DNA of 64,000 bases from Toxonevra muliebris. Its lineage: Eukaryota > Arthropoda > Insecta > Diptera > Pallopteridae. The notes beneath the pieces were generated by a model. The model had not been told where the DNA came from. It searched no databases and saw only the letters and a list, made by a program, of their open reading frames with translations. Below are positions 1 to 10,530 of this stretch, piece after piece. The position numbers and the translations under genes were made by a program. Within the stretch, counting starts at the first letter, position 1. Each line of letters opens with the position of its first letter. The stretch lies in assembly GCA_963691655.1 (NCBI GenBank), contig CAVNUY010000004.1:248001-312000 (forward strand), read 5' to 3'.

Positions 1-1248
1 ATGTAAGAATAACTGTATCGTAAGATGTAAGATAACTGTAACGTCCAGTTCCCGTCTCGCTCAAACTACTGCGCGGCATGACTGTGCTACTCTAAACAAC
101 AAAGAGAAGAGAAGAAGAGAGGGAGAAATTAAAATACGAGCGGAGTTTGTTTGTTTATGTTTCGATCAATTTACTCACACATATATGTACATACGAAAAC
201 AAAATGTGTGTGTACATTTATTAGTGGCAGAATTATTTGTTGGTGTTAAACGTGTGGAGATCGACTATACCATACAAGCAGAGAAATCGCCGTAGCAAAC
301 ACAAGCGTTTGATAGGTTTTGAATTCGGTTAGTTAGATTGGATTAAAATTCAATATTTTTTAAAATATAAAAACAATACAAAATGATAATAATAAAGAAT
401 CTAGGTTTCAATATATGTATAAACCAATTGTAGTAATAATGATAGCAAACCACGGCATTATAAAAATTTTGCTTTGTACATTAACCTTAGAAAGGTTAAT
501 GCTATGTAAATAGCAAAAATGTTAAACAGAAAAAATCAAACTTATTTATTATAAAATCACTTATTTACTTCAAAGTAAATACATTGATTATTATTTTTAT
601 TAAATGCAGTTAAGGCAAATCTCTTTGCGGTGCTTTTAAAAAGTAGTGGAGTGACTGGTCACCCCTGTTGCTTTTCTAAGGTTAAATGCGGAAAGCATTT
701 ATCGTCGCCTGAGAATTGATTTGGCGTATGTGTGTACAAATTCATATACCTATACGACGTTATGTAAAATTTTCAAATCTAAAAAAATTTCAAATCGACA
801 AAGAAGAAAAACTTAAAGCGCGGAAAAAAAGATGCAATTGCAGTTGCGTATATGCGAGCATATCGTGCCCGATGCATTGAGTAAAAGAAAAATGATTCAA
901 CTACAACATATCAGCCCTATTCACGATTTGGTGCAAATGCAAAATATTTCTGTTATCACAACAACAACCACATACGATATGGAACAAAAATTTGCATTTA
1001 CATTGATGAAAGGCCATTTGCAATTTATAGTGAATTGGGATATTACATAAATGTATATAAAAGATAATGATATCTAATAAATTTTTAAGTTTATAAAAGA
1101 ATTCTTTTAATTTGAATTATTTACCTAAGCATATAGATTATACATCAAATCCATATAAATTACTATACATATGTGAGCTTATGTATATGGCATTTAGTTG
1201 GTTTAACTGTTTACACATCAAATTTCTTGCGTGCCTTGCACGCATCCA
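1..1248 (+). repeat. Direct repeat copy 1 (about 1.2 kb, partner at 59251-60465)
   Basis: This stretch matches 59251-60465 in the same orientation almost base for base, with scattered substitutions and short indels. The match ends at the poly(T) near 1250, where this copy runs into a LINE and the other continues into different sequence. The left end cannot be seen because the window starts inside the repeat. It holds a 72-codon ORF at 832-1050 whose partner copy (60040-60246) stops early and differs mainly by amino-acid-changing substitutions, so I do not call it a gene. Family unknown; it could be a dispersed repeat or a segmental duplication. Confidence 0.9.
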
Positions 1249-1278
1249 TTTTTTTTTTTTTTTTATATTTTTATTACA

Positions 1279-2245
1279 ATGAATTTTGGATATCCCAATT
1301 GTAATATAAAAAGCGAGTCGGAACAGTATGTATCATGCTGGCTGCGTGATAGCCTTGCCTATATGAAATGTGCCGAACTTACTGGAAGAGTGCTTGATAG
1401 TATTCAAGATGGAAAGGGTCTTCGTTGGAGCTGTTTGAAATGCAGACAAGCTGATTTAAAATTGTTAGTCACGCCAGGAGTGGATTTTTGGAAATTGGAA
1501 AAGATTTAAATGCCTTAACTGCTAAATTCAAGCACTATGAAAATCTCTTTAAATGATTTAAATGTTTAGATGATTCATCTTCTCCGAAAAGGAAACGTCC
1601 ACCCTCAAACCTCAACTCGATTTTGTCCCATGTCCTGATCCCCGTACTGTGACTATCTTTAACACACATGATGATAACTCTGTTCCTGTACCACCTACTG
1701 CTGCTACTCTAAACATCCCGGATACCACAACTCCCATTAACACCACTCCGCCTACATCTCTTATAACCTTTTCAATACCTGAAATGATGTCAAACCCTTC
1801 GCCTTCGACAGGAAATAAAGATACTGGATCCTCATCTTTATCTTTGCCTTCCACAGGAAATAAAAACCTTGTACTCTCATCTTTATCGTTTTTACTACGC
1901 ACTGTAAATGGACCCATTGCTGCTGTTACACCGAAGTCACTTGTGGTGATTCGATCCAAGAAAACGGTATTTGTGTCTAGATTGGCTAGTGATACTACTG
2001 TGGAAGACATGAATTATTACATACAATCAAAAATAAACCAAAGCGATTTCAGAGTTTACAAGTATAACTTTTCGTATAACAGAAATATAGCGTCATTCAG
2101 AATCAATATTCCTACTGATCAGTTTGACCAGCTACTGGATAAAGAGTTCTGGCCCAACGGTACATTAGTGCGTGAATTTTCGTATAACCCGAAACCAAAT
2201 GCGGCAAATGTTACACGTATTCCTCGCACCAATCCAAAAAACTAA
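1279..2245 (+). pseudogene. LINE ORF1 remains with PHD-type zinc finger
   Basis: The first part (1279-1509) keeps a Cys-rich pattern ending in WSCLKCR, which resembles the last pair of a PHD finger as found in ORF1 of CR1-like LINEs. A second open segment (1649-2245) is Ser/Thr/Pro-rich, then has a folded-looking part with VFVSRLASDTT near residue 108, typical of the C-terminal half of these ORF1 proteins. The two are joined by a frame change near 1510-1650. ORF1 products bind nucleic acid in the retrotransposition particle. ORF2 follows immediately. The antisense ORF at 1612-2010 is a shadow. Confidence 0.7.
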
Positions 2246-4692
2246 ATAATGTTTACTGTCTTTACCAAAATGAAAGAGGTCTAAACACAAAACTCTGTGA
2301 TGTTTACCTTAAAAGCACCACCTGTAATTACAGCATTTTGGCTCTTACTGAAACCTGTTGTGCAAAACACTGAAATTTTAAGTAATATGTACCAAATATG
2401 TAGGAAAGACAGAATCTCTAAAGTGGGTGGTGGAGTTCTTATATCTGTGCATACAAATTTATACTCTGACGAAATTTCAATGAATGAAGATGAGGACTTA
2501 GAATTTATTTGTGTACGTGTAAAGATTGATTGCAGTTGGCTGTTCGTAGTATGTTGTTATGTACCACCTAATACTAATTGTATAAAGGTTATCTTCGCTA
2601 AATTAAGACCTATTGATTCAATAATAGTGTTCGGTGACTTTAACCTACCATTTGTGTCGTGGAATATCTGTGAGGAAGAAAATCAACTTCTCCCATATGT
2701 TTCCCGTGAAAATTTTTATGATTTTCTGGATTCCCTTTCGGAGTTATCTCTGTACCAAGTAAATACAATACCAATAAAAACGGAAAAAGCTTAGATTTAG
2801 TCTATACTGATGGCATGGCTAGATGTTACGTGACCCGATGTATACCGTTCGTTTGTCCTGAAGACCCTAACCATCCTTCTCTTGACGTAATTTTTGAGTT
2901 TCCATTCACTCTTCCTCAAAAGGATGTAAATATCTATTCTTCACGTTGTAAATACTTTTTTAAAAAAACCAACTACCGTAAATTATGTAACATGCTCTCA
3001 AAACAAAAATGGCCTAAGAACTTTGATGAGTTAGATAACTGTGTTTCGAGGTTCAACGATATTCTTTATCATTTTTTCGATGCTTGTGTACCTAAGTTTA
3101 ATGTGTCACTGATCCAAAAGTGTCCCGTATGGATCTCAAAGGAGTTGAAAAGACTTAAGACGCTAAATCCCGTGCGTTCAAAACATATAAGAAAACTGGT
3201 AGTAGTGTATGTAAATTACATGAAATATACCTTGCTGAGACATAACTTCGATTCAGTTAATAGAAAATGTTATAACAATTATTTAAACACCTTAAAGAAT
3301 AAAATCCGTCATGATTCTAAATCCTTTTACGACTTTGTGAATATGAAGCGTAAAACTATTGGTTTTGGTAATGATGAATCTAAAATCTATAACATGTTTT
3401 CTGATTTCTTCAGATCCACAATCTACGTTTTCATTCAATAGTAATGATAGCTACCCATATTATATCTCACCGTTTAATTGTGTACGCCAACCTGTTATTG
3501 ACCCGAAAGATGTTTTAAATCACTTAATGACCCTGAAGTGTACTTTCGACCCAGGTCCAGATAATATTCCTAGCTGCATTTTGAGGAATTGCGCCGAAAA
3601 ACTGTATTTACCACTGTCAAATATTTTTAATGCATCGTTAAAATTAGGATACTTTCCTAAATGCTGGAAAGAATCATTCATAATACCCCTTCACAAGAGC
3701 GGTACTAAATCCAATGTTGGGAACTACCGCGGTATAGCTAAACTCAATGCTATCCCAAAGCTATTTGAGTTTATCATTACAAACCAAATAATAAGCTGGA
3801 TTTCACCTTGTATATCTGAAAATCAGCTACAACAAACCTCTTGGAATTCTCTTCATATGAACACAAAGCTTTCTTATCTAATTTGCAAACCGATGTCATA
3901 TATACTGACTTCAGCAAAGCTTTCGATAAAGTAAATCACCACCTGTTACTTATGAAGTTGAAAAATATGGGATTTCCTAAATTGCTTTTAAATTGGATCA
4001 AATCATATTTGGACAAAAACACTATTTCGGATTTCATTGAGGTCACATCTGGAGTCCCTCAAGGCAGCCACATAGGTCCCATTTTGTTTCTTCTGTTTAT
4101 AAATGATTTGACGTTTGCTATTCACCACTCAAAAACTTTAATGTATGCTGACGACGTCAAGTTGTTCCTTTTGCATAACTCAATTGATGACCAGATGTTA
4201 CTACAATCCGATCTAAACAGCTTGGTACAATGGTGCAATATAAATTTAATGATCCTGAACCTAGACAAATGTAAAGTTATGGTATATGCAAGAAACGTTT
4301 CCCTTCCTGCAGAATATACAATTGGAAATACTGTCTTAAGCCATTTGGATTCCTTCGTTGACTTGGGAGTTACTATGGACCCTAAACTTCGCTTTCATTT
4401 GCATATAAATATATGCGTTAATAAAGCAAAAGCAATGCTTGGTTTTGTTAAGACCTAGTCTAAGGAATTCAATGACCCATATGTCACAAAGTCGCTTTAT
4501 ACATCATTGGTTAGACCTATTTTGGAATACGCATCAACTATCTGGTGTCCTCAATATAAGATTTATATAGACAAATTGGAATCAGTTCAAAAACAGTTCT
4601 TGCTTTTTGCTTTGAGATCCTTGCCGTGGGATTTATATGGGAAGTGGCCGTGTCCGTTAACCGATTTAGTTGAAGTTCACCACATTTCTTAA
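2246..4692 (+). pseudogene. LINE ORF2 remains: endonuclease and reverse transcriptase
   Basis: The reading frame starts with the YQNERGLNTKL signature of CR1/Jockey endonucleases (about 2258), and the catalytic GDFN motif lies at 2633-2644. Frame changes separate the open segments 2297-2794, 2815-3441, 3359-3934, 3841-4458 and 4507-4692. The reverse transcriptase shows YTDFSKAFDKVNH (about 3900), SGVPQGSHIGPILF and the catalytic YADD at 4144-4155. The last segment has the RPILEYASTIWCP thumb-region motif. At least four frame breaks make it a pseudogene. The role in active relatives is to nick target DNA and copy element RNA in place. Confidence 0.85.
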
Positions 4693-4729
4693 TATTAACC
4701 TGAAAAATATCTGTGCAAAATTTCATTGG

Positions 4730-6890
4730 CCTACCAATACTCCTTCTACCGGTCCACCGGTTGTATGGAGACGCTACACTGTGAGATGTTGCCATGTGCA
4801 GGAAAAGACAGAATACGTCTAGAATGTGCGCATACTGGTGGAACGAGGAAATTAACACATTAAGTGAATGTCACAAAAAGGAAGCCAAAGCACGGCGGAG
4901 CATACAAGATTGCGTGAATGCTACAAGAGAAAACGCAAGGAGTTTAAAAAGGCGATCAAAAGAAGCAAGTCTTCATGATTCAAAGAGCTCTGTGAAAAGG
5001 TGGACGAGAACCGGTGGGGTGACAAGTACAAAATAGTCATGACGAATGTCAGAGGTGGTAGAAGCCAAGCACCAGCATGCCCTGTCCTCCCAGAAAATGT
5101 GATGAAAACGCTTTTCCCGGAACAAGAACCACAATCAATTATGGTGACACCCGCAGTAGCGGAAGAAATACTAATCGACGAGGCGGAGATAATCATGGCG
5201 GCGGAGAGGTTCGGTAATGCAAGGACGCCTGGACTTGATGGTATCCCGCGCTTAAGGCCGCTATTAAGCATACCACAAAGGTTTTCACCGAGCTATGCAC
5301 TCGGTGCTTGAAAGGTGTTTTTCCTAAAGTGTGGAAGAAGCAGCGCCTCTTCCTACTACAGAAGCCGAATAAACCGCCGGGTGAGCCGAGTGCGTATCGA
5401 CTTCTTTGCATGATCGACACGATGGCCAAAATACTGAAGAGGCTGATCGTCTGGAACATCATCTAGAAGATGAGCCGTCTGGCTTGTCGGAGAATCAATT
5501 TGGGTTTAGGAGACATCGATCCACCATAGACGCAGTGGGAAAATTGACAGGCATTGCGAGGGCTCCGTACTGTGCCCGTTGCTATGGAATATGCTGTACG
5601 ATGGGGTATTACACCTTCCACTGCCAAAGGAAGCCCAGATAATTGAATATGCGGACGATATTGCCTTGACGATAGTTGCGAAGGAACTTACCCCGATTCA
5701 GAGCATCTGCAATGAGACAGCGACAAAGATTAAGGCTAACGATGACAAAGCTCCAGCTTGCGGGACAGAAAACAGAGGTGGTGCTTATTACGAGCAGAAA
5801 AAAACCAGAAACAACCACCCTGAACATTGACGGCTACAATGTCATGACACAATCATCGCTGAGGTACCTTGGTGTGATGATTGACGCAAGGCTATATTAC
5901 AAGACGCATATTGAAAAAGCCTGTAGCAAGGAGGCTACAGTGACAACGGCTTTGACGAGAATCATGGCAAACATTGGTGGCCCTATCCAGAGTAGGAGAG
6001 CGCTCCTGACTAAAGTAAGCCAGTCAGTATTGATGCACCGGCGCCTATATGGGGGACAGCCTTGTGTCAAAAAACGTATGTTAAGAATGCGAAAGCAGTT
6101 TTTAGGCTAAGCGCTATTAGAGTTGCTTGCGTTTTTAGGACGGTGTCGCACGAAGTGGTCGGTATTATATCTGGCATTATGCAGCCGGACATAATTGCCT
6201 CGGAGCTGGGCAGAGTCTACGACAGAGCGAAAAGAATGAACCGGCGGCTAAAGGCAGACGAAGGCAAAGAGGAGAGACAGACGAGCCTCGACGAGTGGCA
6301 AACACAATGGGACGCGGCAGAAAAAGGAAGGTGGACGCATAGGCTCATCAGGAGCGTACAAGCCTGGGTCGAAAAAAGGCACGGCGAGGCGGACTTTTAC
6401 TTGATGCAATTTTTGACGGGCCATGGCTGTTTCAGGGAGTATCTCCTCAGATTTGCTCCTGATGACGCGACGAATTGCTCCTTTTGCAGCAGTGATGGTG
6501 AAAACGCAGAGCATATCTTTTTGTCTTGTTCGAGATATGAAGCAGAGAGAACGACCATAAAGAGGTTAACAAACGAAAGGATGACACCCGATAACATTGT
6601 GAGTCACATGCTGCAATCGAGATTGGTGTGGGCTAAGATGAAGGAATGGTCTGCAATAGCGCTCCAGAAGTTCAGGAAGAAAGGCAGCGCAGAAGTGAAA
6701 ATGAAGACGTGCAAACGATGAATAGCCCTGTAGGGCGTGTGTAAAGAACCATTTTGGCCCAGCTTGTCCCTGCGAAGTAGTGCTTAAAGGCGGTCTCGCA
6801 AGTCCAAATACAAATACAAGCTATAGAAGACGAAGTTAAGGATTTAGTACGTAGGGGTACTGTTTCACAAGTCAAGCATTGTAAGGTAAT
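4730..6890 (+). pseudogene. R1-clade LINE ORF2 remains
   Basis: Segments in different frames follow the R1-clade ORF2: the linker after the endonuclease (YWWNEEI near 4830, DENRWGDKYKIVM near 5005), the reverse transcriptase (SENQFGFRRHRSTIDAV near 5488; YADD at 5648-5659), and a C-terminal zinc finger CSFCSSDGENAEHIFLSC (about 6478-6531) in the 219-codon stretch 6062-6721. Most of the endonuclease is missing, and about 110 residues of the reverse transcriptase fingers/palm are deleted near 5570. The 3' untranslated part probably runs to about 6890. It is related to the minus-strand fragment at 25749-26965 but clearly diverged from it. Confidence 0.85.
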
Positions 6891-7981
6891 ACAGGGCGTG
6901 GCCCTAATGAGGTGTAACTTAGCGGGAAGTGTGAATCGTGCACGCCGTCTATGGATTGACAGTATCTATGAAAGATTCCCCCTTCGAGAAGACAAAAAAA
7001 AGCCGTACAATATTGAAGTAAACGGTGAGACACAAAAGGAGGCTTCGCAGAAGATATATGCTAATTCGTAACCCCGTTGACAAAGCGGCATATAACAGAG
7101 CAGGTAAGGACCTGAAATGTTTGCTTCAGGAGCTGAGAAATAAAACAATTGGTGAGTTTCTACTAAATGCGAATCCACATAAAAAGGATCATTTCAATCT
7201 TTGGAAGGCAACTAAAAGTCTAAAAAGGCCAAGCACGAGGCAGGTTCCAATAAAGGAAGACAACGACACTTAGTGCAGATCAGACAAGGCAAAAGGAGAT
7301 GCGTTTGCTGCTCATTTAGAAGAAACATTCAAGTTATTCTAGTTTGTAGATGACGCTGACAGACTGGAAACTGTTAGCTATCTAAATGTACCTTGCCAAA
7401 TGGACCTGCCCCTACCGCACATAACGCCAGCAAATGTGCAAACCCAAATCATATCTCTTAAAGCCTCAAAAGATCCAGGGATGGACGGCAGAGTGTGTAA
7501 GGCGCTGCCAAAAAAAGGAATCCTGTTTCTCGTTAAAATATACAACGCCATTCTTCGCATCCATCATTTCCCAACCCAATGAAAGTACGCTGAGATTGTA
7601 ATGATCCCTAAACCTAGCAAGCCAGAAAACCTTGTTGCGTCATATCGACCAATAAGCTTGCTGGCAACCTTCTCAAAAATATTCGAAAGAATATTTCTTA
7701 CTAGATTGGTGCCAGTATTAGAAAAATTTAAAATCAGCCATGATCATCAGTTTGGGTTTAGGCATCAACATGGCACACCGGAACAATGTCACCGTGTTGT
7801 CAGCAACATCATCGATGCCTTAGAGGAAAAAATGTGCTGCTCTGCCCTTGACGTAAAGCAAGCATTTGATCGAGTGTGGCACCAGGGCCTACACTATAAG
7901 CTCAAAAAATGGCTCCCAGCACCATTCTATATTTTCTTGTTGAATTACTTGTCCGAGAGGGCATTCTTTGTCATTGTAAGG

Positions 7982-8034
7982 GATGATCACTCAAACATAC
8001 TGCCACTTATCGGCAGTATGTTTGAGTGATCATC
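7982..8034. repeat. Perfect 23 bp inverted repeat with 7 bp loop
   Basis: The left arm (7982-8004) and right arm (8012-8034) are exact reverse complements around the 7-base loop at 8005-8011. The left arm belongs to the LINE reading frame, and the right arm starts the foreign AT-rich insert. This is the footprint expected of fold-back DNA synthesis during a break-repair or aborted reverse-transcription event. Confidence 0.95.
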
Positions 8035-8511
8035 AGACAAAACGTTGTGCAGTGCTGATTTAAAAAATCATAACTTCTAACCAAAAATGGACACACTTTG
8101 AAATTTGTACATATTGTTTAAAACAGTACTAGCAATGTTTATGATTTTTTCATGCCCCAGAACGATGTTTGCTTGCTAATTGTTATAAAGAAATACTTAT
8201 AAATAAACAAATTACCGTTATTTGGCGATCGAAAAAAATACTTCATAAACTATCACTCAAAAAAGTAGTCCTGAAAATTTCGATAAATTTGGTTCAGCAG
8301 ATCCCGAAATACATGAAATTGAAAAAAAAAACTTCCTAAAATTATTAATGTCATAATAAGTGTCAATAAGTTGTAAAACAAAAAAATTTTTATGAGCTAA
8401 AAATTTGGGAATCGCATTTTCTTATAGAAACTTACTAATTTCCATATTTACATTAAAATCTGAGAAAAAATAATTTTCAGTGATTGATTTCACGAATTTT
8501 GATTCAAAAGC
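8035..8511. other. AT-rich insert of unknown origin inside the Jockey LINE
   Basis: About 480 bp of AT-rich DNA separates the two halves of the LINE reading frame. No ORF, terminal inverted repeat or target duplication was recognised. It replaces, rather than merely interrupts, about 180 codons of reverse transcriptase. Confidence 0.6.
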
Positions 8512-9040
8512 AAGGTGAACGTCGCCAACAAACTGCTTATATATAAAACTATTATAAGACCCACATGGTCCTATGGTATACAATTGTGGGGCACTGCTAG
8601 CAACTTAAATGTAAACAAGGTGCAAGTATACCAAAACAAAACAATAATCAACTCGCCCTGGTACGTCCGGAATACAACTATCCACCGTAATTTAAGAGTT
8701 GAAATGGTTAAGGATATAATTTGTCAACACAGCAGAAAATACATTGACAGACTGAATCAGTATACCAACCCACTGGCCGTCAATCTATTGGACAGTAGCC
8801 AAACTCGAAGACGACTGAAGCCATTACACCCGCTGAATCTACCACTCAAAGGTTGACCAAGTACCTATACATACAATCGAAACTGTAATACTCACATTGC
8901 TAGGCAACAACTCCAATTCTCAGTTCCCAAACAAATGAATAAAAGCCGTCAGGCAGATTATTGTCGCCAGTCAGTTTAACATGTGCGAATAAAACGACCA
9001 AGTGGTTAAGTCTCTTTTTCGTTATAATCTTATTCACAAT

Positions 9041-9654
9041 CAAACTGCTCAGCAGTTAGTGCTAAAAATTTTAATGGATCCCAGTCATTCCAGTCAACCG
9101 CGGGCATTGTTTTTAGTTTTTATTCTTTATAAGAATATTTAACGATGATTTTAACTTATGTTCACCGCCAGACATCTATCTATATATATAAAATAGAGTT
9201 CTGTTAAATGTTTAGTCCTAATAGGTTTCTATATTTCACAACGGATTGTCATGAAATTTAGTATGTAATTGCTTTGGACATTTGTCGAGTTAAGTTGATA
9301 TTTATTTTAAGTTAATTTCAAATAGTTTCTTTTATATAGACTATTATTTGGACTAGTCAGCTTTTTATAAAATTTAGCTTCTTAATGCAAAATACTGCTT
9401 AAACTATAAGAGGTATATAAAAATTATGTATAGGAAGATTATAGATCTTATCGTTATAGTTAGTGGTGGCATATATCTAAAGTTAATAGTTTACCTGTAA
9501 AATTCATTTTTATTGTAAATATTTATGTTTTTCCTAGAATTAAAGCAACGATTTTTTTGTTTCGCTCCCCGTGATTTCCACCACACAAACACAAAGCAGA
9601 AAATAATGCGTATGAGCTTTGCCTTTAAAATTCTTTTTCACTCGCATGAATGTA
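9041..9654. other. AT-rich non-coding stretch, no gene seen
   Basis: No credible coding sequence or recognisable element appears here. Confidence 0.6.
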
Positions 9655-9679
9655 ACTACATATTACTAATTTGATCATC

Positions 9680-9790
9680 GTATTTCATAGTGGTGTGTGG
9701 ATGAGTTGGTTAGAAGGAAAGATAAAGTAGTGTATGTAGGAAAGAGTTGTGGAATAGTGAGTTCGAGTCCCACTTGAAGCGGGACCAAAT
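9680..9790 (+). repeat. Candidate tRNA-derived SINE head
   Basis: A TGGATGAGTTGG box near 9699 resembles a pol III A box, and GAGTTCGAGTCCCAC near 9759 is a good B box. An A/T-rich tail follows. A second stray B box (GAGTTCGAATCCCAC, about 9946) lies about 190 bp downstream. A related phrase (atattactaat-tgatca) occurs before each. The spacing is too long for a real tRNA and no cloverleaf is apparent. A short tRNA-derived SINE is the best reading, held with low confidence. Confidence 0.35.
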
Positions 9791-10119
9791 AATAAATGAA
9801 ATAAAAATAAAAAAATAATATATTTTTTTTTTCATCGGTGTGGTGTAAAAAAAGTAAATATACAAGAAAAAACAAATACCGACAAAGGTGAATATAAAAC
9901 ATTCAAACGCACAAAAGGCATTATTATATATTACTAATGTGATCACGAGTTCGAATCCCACTACAGGTGAACCCACCATCAAGTGATTCTTTTTTTATCC
10001 AAATAATTAATTTTTTTATACTATTATATAAAACTGTAACTTGATTTCATGGACATATGCCAATCAATAACTCAGATAATTTTTGGGTATATCTCCACAA
10101 CCAGAGATTTAGTACAAGG

Positions 10120-10530
10120 ATGTTAATTGGCAATGTAATCAATGTAATGCCACAGGAAAAAGGTCTGTGAAATTTAAAAAAGGGGGCATAGCATCTCCTA
10201 TATAATCTGAGTTTTAGCTATGGAATTCATTTGTGGCACGTCTCTAAAAAACGTTATTTGTCAATGGCATTCGATGAAAAAATATGGATAGGCGTGGCCT
10301 TTTCTGTTCAACTCTAATGCTTTTATATATATTTCTTAGAAACTATTTTTAGTTCAGTACTAAGATTTGGAATGATAATATGATTTGTCAATGGAATTTG
10401 GTGGGTAAAGTATGGGTAGACTTGAGTTAGTGACTGTTCCACCTCGGTTTTATAAGGTATACATATTTACTAAATTATTTGTGGTTAGAGAGCTTTGATT
10501 ACCAATGGAAAATGCTAGAAAAAAATGAAT
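10120..10530. repeat. Degenerate tandem repeat, period about 130 bp
   Basis: The phrase 'ttnnnaatggnatt' recurs near 10121, 10249, 10379 and 10490, each time followed after about 25 bases by a 'tatgg(a)taggcgtggc'-like stretch in the better copies. The spacing is about 130 bp and the copies are badly diverged. A similar 'gggaggtgccac' phrase appears near 62050. It has no coding potential. Confidence 0.45.

Larger units (their letters stand above)
1275..4700 (+). mobile_element. CR1/Jockey-like non-LTR retrotransposon (LINE), decayed
   Basis: In order, the element shows a PHD-type zinc-finger ORF1, an apurinic-type endonuclease and a reverse transcriptase, the arrangement of CR1-like LINEs. 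It starts just after the poly(T) that closes the direct repeat and fades out near 4700, where R1-type coding sequence begins. No poly(A) tail or target-site duplication is visible, so the 3' end is lost or was replaced when the R1 element arrived. Several frameshifts make it inactive. Confidence 0.8.
7025..8856 (+). pseudogene. Jockey-like ORF2 remains (RT without catalytic centre)
   Basis: Open segments are 7025-7273 (post-endonuclease linker, HKKDHFNLWKATKSLKRP), 7400-7582, 7601-8029 (RT: SYRPISLLATFSKIFERI, then HQFGFRHQHGTPEQ and the first catalytic-Asp region DVKQAFDRVWHQGL near 7850), and 8515-8856 (YKTIIRPTWSYGIQLWGTAS thumb region and C-terminus). A stop at 7580 and frame changes separate them. 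The part that should carry PQGS and YADD is missing between 8030 and 8512, so the protein cannot have polymerase activity. Confidence 0.85.
6900..9040 (+). mobile_element. Jockey-clade LINE, internally rearranged
   Basis: Jockey-type ORF2 sequence occupies about 7025-8030 and resumes at about 8512-8856, followed by a 3' untranslated stretch with two AATAAA-like signals (about 8938 and 8988). The centre of the reverse transcriptase, including the catalytic Asp-Asp, is absent and replaced by about 480 bp of AT-rich sequence entered through a perfect hairpin. The 5' boundary with the R1 element is not sharp. No target-site duplication was found. Confidence 0.7.

Noticed and set aside
832..1050. 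72-codon ORF conserved in both direct repeats
   Set aside because: The second copy stops early and most differences change amino acids, so there is no sign of coding constraint.
9680..9790. Functional tRNA gene
   Set aside because: The A-to-B box distance and lack of a cloverleaf argue against it; kept as a SINE candidate.
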